NCBI GenBank assembly: GCA_030041295.1
Contig: JASHOD010000036.1
Coordinates: 37,214 to 101,213 of the forward strand
Direction: 5' to 3'
DNA length: 64,000 bases
Source of the DNA: Nitrososphaerales archaeon
Lineage (GTDB): Archaea > Thermoproteota > Nitrososphaeria > Nitrososphaerales > CADDZS01
A program made the translations under genes and the position numbers. The notes under the pieces are model-generated. The model made no database searches. It worked only from the letters and a program-made list of their open reading frames with translations, and was not told where the DNA came from. This document shows positions 33,963-42,806 of this stretch, in pieces. The stretch's first letter is position 1; the number at the start of each line of letters is the position of its first letter.

Positions 33963-35228
33963 ATGTCAGAACACGAAGATCCCTTCAATAACGCTCTAAC
34001 GCAACTTGCTTCTATCGCAGACATTCTTCAAGTTGATCCTGAATATTATGAAATGTTGAAGAGTCCAATAAGAGAAATTACGGTGTCGCTTCCGCTCAAA
34101 CTTTCCAACGGTACTGCACTGACGTTCACAGGGTACCGAGTGCAGCACAATAACGCGAGAGGACCGTATAAGGGAGGGATCAGATTTCATCCTAAAGTGT
34201 CACTTAGTGAGGTGAAGGCCCTCTCGATGTGGATGACTTGGAAATCTGCCTTGATCGACATTCCATTCGGCGGAGCTAAGGGAGGTGTCTCGGTGGATCC
34301 TAGGAAACTCACGCTAGATGATTTGGAGCGGCTGACGAGGAAATATGTCGACGCGCTTGAACAAGAGATCGGCCCCGAAGTCGACATACCAGCGCCTGAT
34401 CTCAATACAAACGCACAAACGATGGCATGGATAATGAACGAATACTCGCGACTGAAGGGACACAATGTTCCATCAGTCGTGACAGGCAAACCGATAGAGC
34501 TCGGCGGTTCCGAAGGAAGAAGCGCGGCAACCGGCAGGGGGGTAGCGATTTGTGCAAGGGAAGCGGTGCAAACGTTTCTAAAAAAGGAAATGAAGGACGT
34601 CACGTTTGCAGTTCAGGGATTCGGAAATGTAGGCTCAAACACGGTCAAGACGCTCATGGAAATGGGTGCGAAGATTGTAGCCATCAGCGATGTCGCTGGC
34701 GGGGCGAGAGCTAAATCACCGAGCGGGCATTTCGAGCACTCGTATGATTCTTTACTACAAGAGTCGACGAAGGCTGGGTCAATTGCCAAGATTTCAGAGA
34801 TAGAAGAGATATCGAATCACGAGCTCTTGGAAACGGAGACTGACGTGCTGATTCCTGCCGCATTGGAAAACCAGATCACGGAAGTAAACGCAAGCAAAAT
34901 AAAGGCGAAGCTCATCGTCGAGGCAGCTAACGGCCCCACTACTCCTATGGCAGACAAGATTCTGGGTAGAATGAATGTCAACATCGTTCCTGATATACTT
35001 GCTAACGCCGGAGGAGTTCTGGTTTCCTATTTTGAGTGGGTGCAAAATCTGAACAGAGACCATTGGGCGGAGGACATGGTAAACGAAAGGCTTGAACTCA
35101 AGATGAAGAAGGCTTTCTATGATGTGCTTAGCTATTCCCAGAAGGAAAACGTAGAACTTCGCAGAGCAGCACTGGTACTCTCCGTCAGCCGTGTCGTCTC
35201 AGCGATGAAGCTTTCAGGATGGCATTGA
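33963..35228 (+). CDS. gdhA: Glutamate dehydrogenase
   Basis: Interconverts glutamate and 2-oxoglutarate plus ammonium. Motifs: NARGPYKGGIRFHP, the catalytic Lys in PFGGAKGGV, VDIPAPDLNTN, and the dinucleotide site FAVQGFGNVGSN. 421 residues, standard for the hexameric archaeal enzyme. Ammonium released by the nucleobase deaminases could be assimilated here, although that is inference. The 3' end overlaps the convergent membrane protein gene by 15 bases. Confidence 0.95.
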   Translation: MSEHEDPFNNALTQLASIADILQVDPEYYEMLKSPIREITVSLPLKLSNGTALTFTGYRVQHNNARGPYKGGIRFHPKVSLSEVKALSMWMTWKSALIDIPFGGAKGGVSVDPRKLTLDDLERLTRKYVDALEQEIGPEVDIPAPDLNTNAQTMAWIMNEYSRLKGHNVPSVVTGKPIELGGSEGRSAATGRGVAICAREAVQTFLKKEMKDVTFAVQGFGNVGSNTVKTLMEMGAKIVAISDVAGGARAKSPSGHFEHSYDSLLQESTKAGSIAKISEIEEISNHELLETETDVLIPAALENQITEVNASKIKAKLIVEAANGPTTPMADKILGRMNVNIVPDILANAGGVLVSYFEWVQNLNRDHWAEDMVNERLELKMKKAFYDVLSYSQKENVELRRAALVLSVSRVVSAMKLSGWH

Positions 35229-35816
35229 AGTGCCTTCATTACCCCTAACGTATTCTTGCTGAGTTAATTGTTCCTTTCCGTTCTTGATTGCAAAATACCT
35301 TTTCAACATTCGCATGTTCCTGCCAAAGAGCATACCAGCTCCGAATACTAGGAGAAGGTCGGTAAAGATAGTTGCAACTATCCCCGTTTGGCTAAGCGTC
35401 ACCGCAGGCGGATAAGTGAAAGTAAAGGCTGAAGGCCCGATGAAAATGTATCCAATCGCGATTCGAGCAATCAATCCGACAATGTAGATTATGTAGATCA
35501 GTAATCCGCCTTTGGAATATAATGTTCCATCGGGCTGTCTCCAAAAATTCAGTCGTGTCCCAGCTAAGCTGTAAGCGAGTACAACTGCAAGGGCAAATGT
35601 TAGAGCATAGAATGGAAAGTACGATTCTGACACTCCTTCAAAATATGAAAAAGCGACAAACAAAGATGCAAACCCTACGTAGTATATGGAATACAATACG
35701 GCACGTGCGACGCTCACTCTAGTCCCGTAGATAACCCTACGGATTCTAAAGATGACTATCAGAGCAAGTATGACTACGAAGATTAAGACGGGATTCTGAG
35801 ATGCGCCCTGCGACAA
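35214..35816 (-). CDS. Membrane protein of DUF1453/CcdC-like type
   Basis: 200 residues with five or six hydrophobic helices. The block FRIRRVIYGTRVSVARAVLY after the first helix is reminiscent of DUF1453/CcdC proteins, a family of unknown function. The C-terminal 30 residues are polar. Convergent with, and overlapping, the glutamate dehydrogenase gene. Confidence 0.55.
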   Translation of the reverse strand: MSQGASQNPVLIFVVILALIVIFRIRRVIYGTRVSVARAVLYSIYYVGFASLFVAFSYFEGVSESYFPFYALTFALAVVLAYSLAGTRLNFWRQPDGTLYSKGGLLIYIIYIVGLIARIAIGYIFIGPSAFTFTYPPAVTLSQTGIVATIFTDLLLVFGAGMLFGRNMRMLKRYFAIKNGKEQLTQQEYVRGNEGTSMPS

Positions 35817-35849
35817 GCTATATCACTAGCTTTTTGTGAGATTAAGGAT

Positions 35850-36110
35850 CTAGCCTTTGTTATCCAAGTGTGATTGTTGGGGTTGTTCAATCAACGCGGA
35901 ATTTTCAGACGTGGGTTGAGTAATCGTTTGCATCTCTCCGAGTCTTTTGCTCTGTCTCCAGGCATTGCCCCAAGCATAAAACAATCCCGCCATGAATAAT
36001 CCTACAAACGCGCCCCCTGTGTAAAACTGGATGGAGGGAATGCTTACCATTGCTACAATGAGTGCGAAAGCTCCCAAAAAGAACAGAGTCAGACCAAGGC
36101 CTGTATTCAT
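35850..36110 (-). CDS. Small two-helix membrane protein
   Basis: 86 residues with two predicted transmembrane helices (residues about 5-25 and 31-50), then a Gln/Ser/Pro-rich tail. It lies 34 bases upstream of the DUF1453-like gene on the same strand, so the two are probably cotranscribed. Family not recognised. Confidence 0.55.
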   Translation of the reverse strand: MNTGLGLTLFFLGAFALIVAMVSIPSIQFYTGGAFVGLFMAGLFYAWGNAWRQSKRLGEMQTITQPTSENSALIEQPQQSHLDNKG

Positions 36111-36180
36111 TTCTGCATTTGAACCTGTGTTAGGGGTCAGAGTGCAATGCCTAGATTATTAAATGATATTGGAATACTGC

Positions 36181-36723
36181 TTAATCCGCTTCTGCAAGGC
36201 GCACGTAATGTCGATCTATGTATAGAAGCGGAGGCTTCTTTTCGGCCTTTACGTCAACGGCTTCTCCGACGAATAGAGTATGGTCTCCAAGGTCAATCGA
36301 TTGGGACAATTTGCAATCAATGTAACCGATGCATCCCTGTATGATCGGATTGCCTCCTTTTCCTATGTAATAGTCCAAGTTTTGAAATCTTCCGCCTTCG
36401 CCCTGAAGGGAAAATTTCTCCGCAATGGGTTGCTGGTCTGTCGCGAGGATGTTCACACAGTATCTGCGTGCCTTAAAGAGGAGAGGAGTTGCGTTACTCT
36501 CATTTCTAATACAGATTAAAACCAGAGGCGGATTGAGCGATACCGATGCAAAAGCTGAAACTGTGAGGCCGAATAGTTCTCCGGAATCTAAAGCACTTGT
36601 AACTACAGTGACCGCACTAGCAAAATATCTCATAACATTTCTCAGATCAACACTGAGTTGTGGAGGAGATTCCTTCTTTTGCTCTCCAGCAAAAATTGAT
36701 GGCTGCTTGGACGATGATGACAA
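36181..36723 (-). CDS. Flavin reductase-like domain protein
   Basis: Flavin-binding split-barrel protein, 180 residues. The family core is present: MRYFASAVTVVTSALDSGELFGLTVSAFASVSLNPPLVLICI, then YCVNILATDQQPIAEKFS, and HTLFVGEAVDVKAEKKPPLLYIDR. Such enzymes supply reduced FMN/FAD to oxygenases or act as diflavin reductases. No partner monooxygenase is adjacent, though a P450 is 10 kb away. The first 22 residues are low-complexity and may be disordered. Confidence 0.88.
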   Translation of the reverse strand: MSSSSKQPSIFAGEQKKESPPQLSVDLRNVMRYFASAVTVVTSALDSGELFGLTVSAFASVSLNPPLVLICIRNESNATPLLFKARRYCVNILATDQQPIAEKFSLQGEGGRFQNLDYYIGKGGNPIIQGCIGYIDCKLSQSIDLGDHTLFVGEAVDVKAEKKPPLLYIDRHYVRLAEAD

Positions 36724-36924
36724 ATTTTGTATTCTTACGCATCCTTAGTTCAGAAGATTTTCAGGAATTCTGCCAGAGTGTAAGGGACAGAATGTTTGTT
36801 GCAGACTCTCTACCACCTAGCCCTTTTAACCATTCTAGTCATATCAGGAAATGCATTTTTATCTGGACGGCTACAATAATCAGGTAGGAGCAAAAAAAGG
36901 CCGACTCAACGGAGGGTTGCTGTA

Positions 36925-37287
36925 ATGACTTACAAAGTAATCACTGGATCACGAAACATTATATCATGGTCTTTGTTTTTTGGGATCCTACTTGTCGAGC
37001 TCGGCGTAGCCTGGGTTCTCCAGGGACAAAGATTCGCTGCGGGACTACCTCCCTTAAACTTCTATACCGCATTCGATCTCATGTTCGGAGCATTGCTTCT
37101 CGCTCATGGCCTTCTCAAGCGAGGATACCCCTACAGAGTCGGAAAACTTGGCACCTTCTTTGGAGTGTTGTTCCTTGCGGTCGGGGTCGCGGAATTGTAT
37201 GGACTAGGAGTCTATGGTTGGGCGATCTTTTTTATAATGCTAGGGCTGGTCGTGATAATCGTCGCGGCTGGACGCAAAAGGTTCTAG
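36925..37287 (+). CDS. Four-helix membrane protein of unknown function
   Basis: 120 residues with four hydrophobic segments (about residues 12-32, 46-62, 74-92 and 97-115) and short polar loops. Family not recognised. Starts at ATG 36925. The end is separated by 23 bases from the stop of a convergent small TM gene. Confidence 0.6.
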   Translation: MTYKVITGSRNIISWSLFFGILLVELGVAWVLQGQRFAAGLPPLNFYTAFDLMFGALLLAHGLLKRGYPYRVGKLGTFFGVLFLAVGVAELYGLGVYGWAIFFIMLGLVVIIVAAGRKRF

Positions 37288-37310
37288 TTTCCTCTTTAGG
37301 ACGCGAAGAA

Positions 37311-37466
37311 TCAAAGGTCGTAAATGACCGCGATTGCAAATCCAATGACTATTGCAATTATGGCAAGGATAACCCAAATTTTGTCCTTCGTGCTTAGTCT
37401 TAGCATTCCTTCGGACGCTTTCTTTTGATTGTCAGGATCGCTCAAGGCTCGACGCACAGAGGACAT
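37311..37466 (-). CDS. 51-residue single-helix membrane protein
   Basis: Reads MSSVRRALSDPDNQKKASEG, then a charged linker and a transmembrane helix (residues about 30-49, WVILAIIAIVIGFAIAVIY). Basic N-terminus and short cytoplasmic domain. Found directly in the sequence; too short for standard calling. It is divergent from the gene at 37519 across a short AT-rich promoter. Confidence 0.6.
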   Translation of the reverse strand: MSSVRRALSDPDNQKKASEGMLRLSTKDKIWVILAIIAIVIGFAIAVIYDL

Positions 37467-37484
37467 TTTAGTATTTTCTTGCGA

Positions 37485-37492
37485 TTTAAGTA
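37485..37492 (+). promoter_or_regulatory. TATA box in a shared divergent promoter
   Basis: TTTAAGTA on the plus strand, centred 30 bases before ATG 37519. The nearly palindromic gatttaagtac also gives TACTTAAATC on the minus strand, so one element may serve both divergent genes; aataatatt near 37507-37515 is another minus-strand candidate. Confidence 0.45.
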
Positions 37493-37518
37493 CTTGGCCT
37501 TTGGAATATTATTTTGAG

Positions 37519-37893
37519 ATGGCTAAAGACAATAAACAGCAGCAGATTCTTACTCCTCCAAAGCACGAGCGTGGCTTGAGAAAGACCGGATACACGATTA
37601 CGGGATACCCTTTCTCGCAGTTCGGTGTGCCTACGATACTTCACGCAAAAAAAGTTCGCCTAGAAGGTCAGAGCTGGAAGGAAACAGAAGCAGATTGTGG
37701 AGGGATTATGAAAGCGGGCAGAGTCTGGGTCAACGACCTTCCAAATGGTTACGAAGTCGTCATAGGATTGCAATGCCAAGATTGCAAGTATACCGATTCA
37801 ATCCGGATTCCATACGTCGGTCATAAACAACTTTTCAACAGTTCAAGCAATCGGACTTGGAGTCTGAAAGATCCTAAGGGCAAGATGAACTAG
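37519..37893 (+). CDS. Conserved-looking protein of unknown function
   Basis: 124 residues from ATG 37519. The longer open frame from 37429 is rejected because it would cross the TATA box. Mixed alpha-beta composition, with GYTITGYPFSQFGVPTILHAKKVR and a single C-x2-C pair in GLQCQDCKYTDSIRIPYVG. Family not recognised. A zinc-bound dimer is possible but unproven. Confidence 0.55.
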   Translation: MAKDNKQQQILTPPKHERGLRKTGYTITGYPFSQFGVPTILHAKKVRLEGQSWKETEADCGGIMKAGRVWVNDLPNGYEVVIGLQCQDCKYTDSIRIPYVGHKQLFNSSSNRTWSLKDPKGKMN

Positions 37894-37904
37894 GCAGATA
37901 ATTG

Positions 37905-38102
37905 TCAGGTATTGTTATCGTTCTTCTTCTGCGTGGGTCTGCTACGCCTAAAGCTTCCCATAAGGAATAGCCCTATAACAAAACTGACTACGGCTACCAG
38001 CAGAAGAATGTCGAGACGAGTGATGTAAAACAAGATGATACAAACCAGTCCGAGGATTGCAAAAGCTATTCGTGAGAAATTCAAGAGAGCATCATTTGCC
38101 AA
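37905..38102 (-). CDS. Small two-helix membrane protein
   Basis: 65 residues: two transmembrane helices (residues about 11-28 and 31-49) and a basic tail (FRRSRPTQKK). No family recognised. The following spacer to 38378 has no convincing gene on this strand. Confidence 0.5.
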   Translation of the reverse strand: MANDALLNFSRIAFAILGLVCIILFYITRLDILLLVAVVSFVIGLFLMGSFRRSRPTQKKNDNNT

Positions 38103-38378
38103 GATACTTGGCTCGAGACAATTCCACTTTATCGCGCTTATTAAAGGGCGAGCTTGAGTCTCGAAACCTTATCTCTGCTGCTCTTTATGCTGACTAGGAA
38201 GTCAAGATTGGATGAAAAGTGCGCGCACTTTCGAAGAAGGGCTCATGATGTTTGAAGGTCTAACATATTTCAGGTTGGACGGAAGGAAATTATTCCGGAT
38301 GCTTTACAACTTAGGGAGTGACGATCTCGCAGTGTTTCGAGGCGGATTACAATCTGGAAGTAAAGATCTCTTCGACGA

Positions 38379-40055
38379 TCAGGCACGGTATCGAGGAGCA
38401 ATTGCTGCGACTAGCATTGTCCTAAGGTCTTCGCCCGATACGTTGCTTTCGCGGATCGACCGCACAGACTGAGCCGACGATTCGTCCGCAAGAACTTCTT
38501 TGAACCAGCGCTCAAAGTCGCCGCTTTGGGTGTGGGCGAAAATTACGGAAATGTCAACTTTCTCGATGTCTTCAAGGAATTCCATGCCTGATTTGGCGCA
38601 GAACTCTGTGTTTGAAAATCTAAAGCCCTTCTCAGATTCGACCTGCATTGCTACAGGGACTTGTTGAACTGTAGGCGAAAGAGTCGTGACTCCGGTTTCG
38701 ATTGCGGAGGTAATTTCCGAGAGATGAGATTGTACCTCGGCAATTTCTTGTGGTTGTGGTTCTACTGTCGGCGCTGGTTCGGCCGGGGCTGTCGGAGTTT
38801 CGGATGGCGCAGGTGCCGCCACTATAGCTTCGACAATCTGCACTTCAGTCTGAACTGGAGTAGGATTCGCTTCAGGAATTTGAGATTCAAGTGCAATTGT
38901 TTCGGGGCTATTAGATGTCTCAACGACAGCTGGAGTTGGTATTACTTCCTCTGGAGGCTGAGTGGCTGGAGCTGGAGACTGGACCGGAGCGACGACATCT
39001 TGGTTCGGAACCTGTGTTAGGACTTCTACAGGGGCGGGAGCCGACGCCACGACTGGTTCAGAAATCGAAATTGAGGGACTCGGTTCATTTACCGCAGTTG
39101 GTGTCACCGATTCTGGAGCTTGAACTTCAACTGGAGGGGCAACGGTTTGAATCTGAGCTTGAATTTCTTCAACTGGAATAGGAGCCGGGGCTGAATTTGG
39201 TTCTGCAATGATAATCGAAGGAGTGACGTCAGCGACAGGAATTGGGGCAACCTCGACAGGAGCAGTTTTAGCAACCTCAGCTTGTGGCGCAGGCTCAGGT
39301 GAAACTGCTACTGGCGCTGATTCTGGTGTAGGAGAATCGGAAACGGTTACAGGTGCCACTGCAGCTTGAGCCTGGCTAGCCAATTGCGCGGCTTCCTCTG
39401 TAATCTTGGCGATTCTGCCTGCCAATTCTTCAAAATCATGCCTGGGAACAGAATTCGCGAGTGCACTTTCGAGTTCGGCTACTCTAGCTTCTGCAACATT
39501 GAATTGTTCTCGGGGAACCATTTGTTCAAAACTTATCTTTAGCTCTTCGTACTTTTGGACAGGGACGGAATTCGTTAGCTGTTCTTGCAAGTTTTCGAAT
39601 GTGCTCTTTGAGACCATATTGGCGATCTGTACCTGCAGCTCCGAACAGTTTTGCTTCACCGCGTTGTATTCGTTGGGATCTACCAAGGAGGAAATTCTTG
39701 CCTCAAGAGCCTGGACTTTTGCCAAGTTCTCGGTGTAAAGGGCAAAGGGAACCGAATTTTCGACTAGTTTACTTGAGATGGCTTCGAATGTGTGTCCCTG
39801 AGATGAGATTATTTCGCTTTGCGAGCCGATCTGGGCTTCTAGCGTTGAGATTCTCTGTCCAAGAGAAGTTGTATTCTCAAGTTCTGACCTTGCACGCGAA
39901 AGCTCTGCATTGAGGGAATCGATCGCCGTTTGCATCTTTGTGATGGTCTCCTCATAGGTTTTCTTCGGAACGGATTGTTGCAATTGTGCTTCCAGACTGC
40001 GGCAAGTGAGAACGAGTTTTCTAACTTCGCTTGTTATTTCCTCTGCCCTGCTCAA
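38379..40055 (-). CDS. Coiled-coil repeat protein with P/V-rich linker and C-terminal globular domain
   Basis: 558 residues. Residues 1-235 contain at least six tandem units of 25-45 residues. Each starts with a variant of NSVPxxxYEEL and continues as a heptad coil (SVPKKTYEE, NSVPFALYTEN, LVDPNEYNA, MVSKSTFEN, NSVPVQKYEEL, MVPREQFNV, NSVPRHDFEEL). Residues 240-470 are almost entirely Pro, Ala, Val, Glu and Gln with few other residues, probably an extended linker. The last 80 residues are globular, including AHTQSGDFERWFKEVLADES. The layout suggests a scaffold or sensor. No function is assigned. Confidence 0.75.
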   Translation of the reverse strand: MSRAEEITSEVRKLVLTCRSLEAQLQQSVPKKTYEETITKMQTAIDSLNAELSRARSELENTTSLGQRISTLEAQIGSQSEIISSQGHTFEAISSKLVENSVPFALYTENLAKVQALEARISSLVDPNEYNAVKQNCSELQVQIANMVSKSTFENLQEQLTNSVPVQKYEELKISFEQMVPREQFNVAEARVAELESALANSVPRHDFEELAGRIAKITEEAAQLASQAQAAVAPVTVSDSPTPESAPVAVSPEPAPQAEVAKTAPVEVAPIPVADVTPSIIIAEPNSAPAPIPVEEIQAQIQTVAPPVEVQAPESVTPTAVNEPSPSISISEPVVASAPAPVEVLTQVPNQDVVAPVQSPAPATQPPEEVIPTPAVVETSNSPETIALESQIPEANPTPVQTEVQIVEAIVAAPAPSETPTAPAEPAPTVEPQPQEIAEVQSHLSEITSAIETGVTTLSPTVQQVPVAMQVESEKGFRFSNTEFCAKSGMEFLEDIEKVDISVIFAHTQSGDFERWFKEVLADESSAQSVRSIRESNVSGEDLRTMLVAAIAPRYRA

Positions 40056-40211
40056 TTTTACTCAAAACACACTCTTTTCTTGGTATACTCGGAGGTACGC
40101 ACTCGTGATTTGAGTGAGAAATATCTAATGGACAGGGTCAATAGTTGTTAACAATGAACTCTAGTTTTGGCTCGGAACGGAGCCCCTCTCAATCCACTGG
40201 ATATTCGCTTT

Positions 40212-40460
40212 CTAGCCTGCCGCCGCAGGATACTGCGAATAGTCTTCCTCGTCTTCTCGCTGAACACTGTTCGCAGAGCACCTTAGGCAATCATCGCATT
40301 CGCAATCCTCGTCGCAGCAGTCTCCGGCGCAAGATTTGACGTCGAATTCGTCGTCTTCTTCATCGTCGTCCTCATCTTGTCCTCCTATATCCCGGGCTGG
40401 CTTGTCAAAATAATGAAATCCGTACTTATTTTCTTCGTCTGCCTTGTTTATTGGAATCAT
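40212..40460 (-). CDS. Acidic cysteine-rich small protein
   Basis: 82 residues. The centre is an acidic run (DEDDDEEDDEFD) followed by CAGDCCDEDCECDDCLRC, with seven Cys in 18 residues. The ends are Tyr/Pro-containing. This looks like a metal-binding or redox peptide, but no family is recognised. The frame is open with a clear ATG at 40460; the composition argues for real coding, while the repetitive codons (GAC/GAA/TGC) leave a chance of a fortuitous frame. Confidence 0.5.
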   Translation of the reverse strand: MIPINKADEENKYGFHYFDKPARDIGGQDEDDDEEDDEFDVKSCAGDCCDEDCECDDCLRCSANSVQREDEEDYSQYPAAAG

Positions 40461-40652
40461 TGGATGGTTCAGGTATTCTCTTTTGAAGGCGAAGTGCAGA
40501 CAGAAATCTGTTTCATCATTGACCGTATAAACACTATCTCATGTATTGGGCAATGAGGAACCATCTAGGTAAAATTCCGTATCAATTTGGGAATCTTCTT
40601 GGAAATTGAATAAATTGTTTGGTTGACTAGAATAATTCCCGTGACATGAACG

Positions 40653-40859
40653 ATGAAACGCCAAGCAACGATCCAACTCGAATCACTCGAAAGGTCTCGG
40701 GAACCTTCTTTGACTGACGATCCAAGACTACTTGTCAGCGAGATACTACAGGTAAAATCCTACAGGTCTTGCTTGAACTGCCAGAGGCATCCCAATTACC
40801 CAGAAATACCTCCAATCACCTTGCATCAAGGAGATAGATGCCTAATTTGCAACAAATAA
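40653..40859 (+). CDS. Possible small zinc-binding protein
   Basis: 68 residues with two C-x2-C knuckles separated by 17 residues (SCLNCQ ... RCLICNK) at the C-terminus. The N-terminal half is helical and charged. Such spacing can bind one zinc ion. Family not recognised. Confidence 0.4.
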   Translation: MKRQATIQLESLERSREPSLTDDPRLLVSEILQVKSYRSCLNCQRHPNYPEIPPITLHQGDRCLICNK

Positions 40860-40944
40860 TCTGATAATCTGATCGCTACTATTCTTCAATCTGGTAATTC
40901 CCTTTCTTCAATTGTCTAAAGTACATCGGGAAACAGACCTGTCG

Positions 40945-41572
40945 ATGGTAAGGATATTCGATCTCCAGCTTTCAAGGTGAAGGTTTGCTCTAAGAGTATT
41001 CTCCGCCTTCGTTTTCGCCGGTTTGACATTGTTGGTCTTTTACTATTTGCCGTTGCATATTGTCGAGATTGCCCAATACTTTGTGCCAAGTATCTACATC
41101 CCATAAATAAGTTCACTTTCCCAGTCCTTGACTTCATCATCTTTGCCGGTCCTGGGTGCATTGTTGGCTGTACTTACCTTTGTCGAAACCATGCTAAAGG
41201 GATCTTGGGTGTTCGAGGGCGTTGCTCGTCATCTTGGGCAGCTTTTGGATTCTTTATGATCTAACGCTGTACAGGGAGGGCCTGCTGTTCTCTAACCTAC
41301 TTCCTGCTTCCGTAACGTTGGCAAATGGACAATAGGCATTTCCTTCTGGATCATTTCAAAGTGAACTTGTCTTGATATTCACTGGCATGATCATTTTATT
41401 CGTGGTCTCATCGATATTTGCGATGCTCAGGGGAGCTAGAATCCTATGGTGAAAACATCGTGCCATCTCCCAGACTAAAGTCGCAACTCTTGGAGCAGGC
41501 TTTGATCCTCCTGATAAGAAGTATTTCGAAAAAGTTCTCATAGTCTCGAATAGAGTACAAATTCTAGCCTCT
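40945..41572 (+). pseudogene. Decayed membrane protein gene
   Basis: From ATG 40945 the frame encodes hydrophobic segments typical of a membrane protein (VFSAFVFAGLTLLVFYYLP; later LPVLGALLAVLTFVETMLKG) but is broken by TGA at 40978 and TAA at 41104. It stops at TGA 41257, where the coding signal continues in another frame (LYREGLLFSNLLPASVTLA). That frame has TAG at 41333 and TGA at 41450 and includes VLIFTGMIILFVVSSIFAML. At least four stops and one frameshift mark it as a pseudogene. It reads into the methyltransferase gene in the same frame. Confidence 0.65.
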
Positions 41573-42358
41573 TTGAATCGAAATACTTGGACAGTTAACG
41601 AAGCACACGCGTGGGATCTCTCTGTACCAAAGAGTCAAACTAGAAGAGAAGTAGAGTTTCTCGCGTGGTCATTTACGACCTTTGCTGATCGTAAAGTCAA
41701 GAAAGTTCTGGATCTCGCATGTGGAACAGGTCGGTTAGCTTTAGCCCTCGCTGAGAAAGGGTATGACATAACTGGCATTGACAGATTCCCGAAAACTTTG
41801 GAGAGAGCAAGAGAGAACGCCGAAAAAAGATCACTTCGACTGAAGTTAGTACGGACTTCGTTGCAAGAGATCAATGTGGAAGGTCCTTTCGACGCTGCGT
41901 ACTGTGTTCAAGCATTGTACTATCTTTCCAACGAGGAGGAACTCTCTAACGCCCTTACGAAGATACAATTCATCATTCGTCCTGGTGGAATTCTGATCAT
42001 TGATACAGGTAACTTCATGTCGATTTTCGGAATTTTTCAGAGAGTTCGAAAGATGCAGGCGCGAGGAAAAGACTGGTGGGTAAAGCGAACCGTGATTCAC
42101 AAGATTGATGATGTCAACAACCTCTGCTACCATACGGAGCATAACATAATGAAAGTAAATGGAAGGATTCACAAGTGGAGGGAAACCCACGTGCTCAGGA
42201 TGTGGACATTTCCTGAACTTAGAGTCCAATTAGCAAATCATGGCTTTACCAAAATCCATCTCTTTGGACAACAGAAGGCTCGGACAAAAGAAGCGACGGA
42301 CCACGCTCCTCGGCTAGTGCTCGTGGCGACCCGTTCTAGAAATAAGAATCCACCATAA
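41573..42358 (+). CDS. SAM-dependent methyltransferase
   Basis: Class I methyltransferase, 261 residues. Motif I is VLDLACGTGRLALALAEKGYDITGID, motif II FDAAYCVQALYYL, and the post-motif strand RPGGILIIDTGNFMSIF. Substrate unknown; the fold is that of small-molecule or ubiquinone-type enzymes. Starts at TTG 41573 as drawn, but the true start could be further into the frame because a pseudogene abuts it. Confidence 0.82.
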   Translation: MNRNTWTVNEAHAWDLSVPKSQTRREVEFLAWSFTTFADRKVKKVLDLACGTGRLALALAEKGYDITGIDRFPKTLERARENAEKRSLRLKLVRTSLQEINVEGPFDAAYCVQALYYLSNEEELSNALTKIQFIIRPGGILIIDTGNFMSIFGIFQRVRKMQARGKDWWVKRTVIHKIDDVNNLCYHTEHNIMKVNGRIHKWRETHVLRMWTFPELRVQLANHGFTKIHLFGQQKARTKEATDHAPRLVLVATRSRNKNPP

Positions 42359-42447
42359 AAAATCAAGAAACTGAAGAATGCAATCTCAATTTCACATACC
42401 CAGCATCAGGTTAGGACGACTGATATCTAAAAAGTGGCGTTTCAAAT

Positions 42448-42762
42448 TTGAAAGGCATAGTAACCCTCTGCGGATCGACTAGGTTCAAGAAAGAGTTCGA
42501 AGAAGTTAATCGAGTACTCGAATTAAGCGACTGAGTAGTGCTTACGGTCGCAAGTTATTATCATGGCGAGAAAGACGGTTCCCTCAAAGAATGGATCGAA
42601 CGAAATAAGGAGCAACTCGATAAATTACATTTAGTGAAAATAGAACTCTCGAAGGCGATAGTTGTCATTGATGTCGGACAATATATTGGGGCGTCAACAG
42701 CAAGCGAAATAAAGCATGCCAAGGATCTGAACAAACAAATCTTTTACTGTTCCGATAAATAA
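42448..42762 (+). pseudogene. Nucleoside 2-deoxyribosyltransferase-like protein interrupted by in-frame TGA
   Basis: A continuous frame from TTG 42448 reads IVTLCGSTRFKKEFEEVNRV, matching the family N-terminus, then after an in-frame TGA (42532-42534) VVLTVASYYHGEK and LHLVKIELSKAIVVIDVGQY with IGASTASEI. Both halves together resemble nucleoside 2-deoxyribosyltransferase-fold proteins. The stop falls where family members have a short linker. Downstream reinitiation at GTG 42538 would make only the C-terminal half. Confidence 0.6.
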
Positions 42763-42806
42763 TGGCTCGCTCTGACGAAGAAAGAAGCAAGCCCTTAATC
42801 CACAGG

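Noticed and set aside
38212..38472. Plus-strand 86-codon frame with a TATA-like ctttatgc about 25 bases upstream
   Set aside because: It overlaps the 3' end of the coiled-coil gene by 94 bases on the opposite strand and has no recognisable features.
42532..42534. Selenocysteine or pyrrolysine recoding at the in-frame stop
   Set aside because: TGA excludes pyrrolysine (TAG), no SECIS-like structure is visible, and neighbouring DNA is already decayed; pseudogene is simpler.
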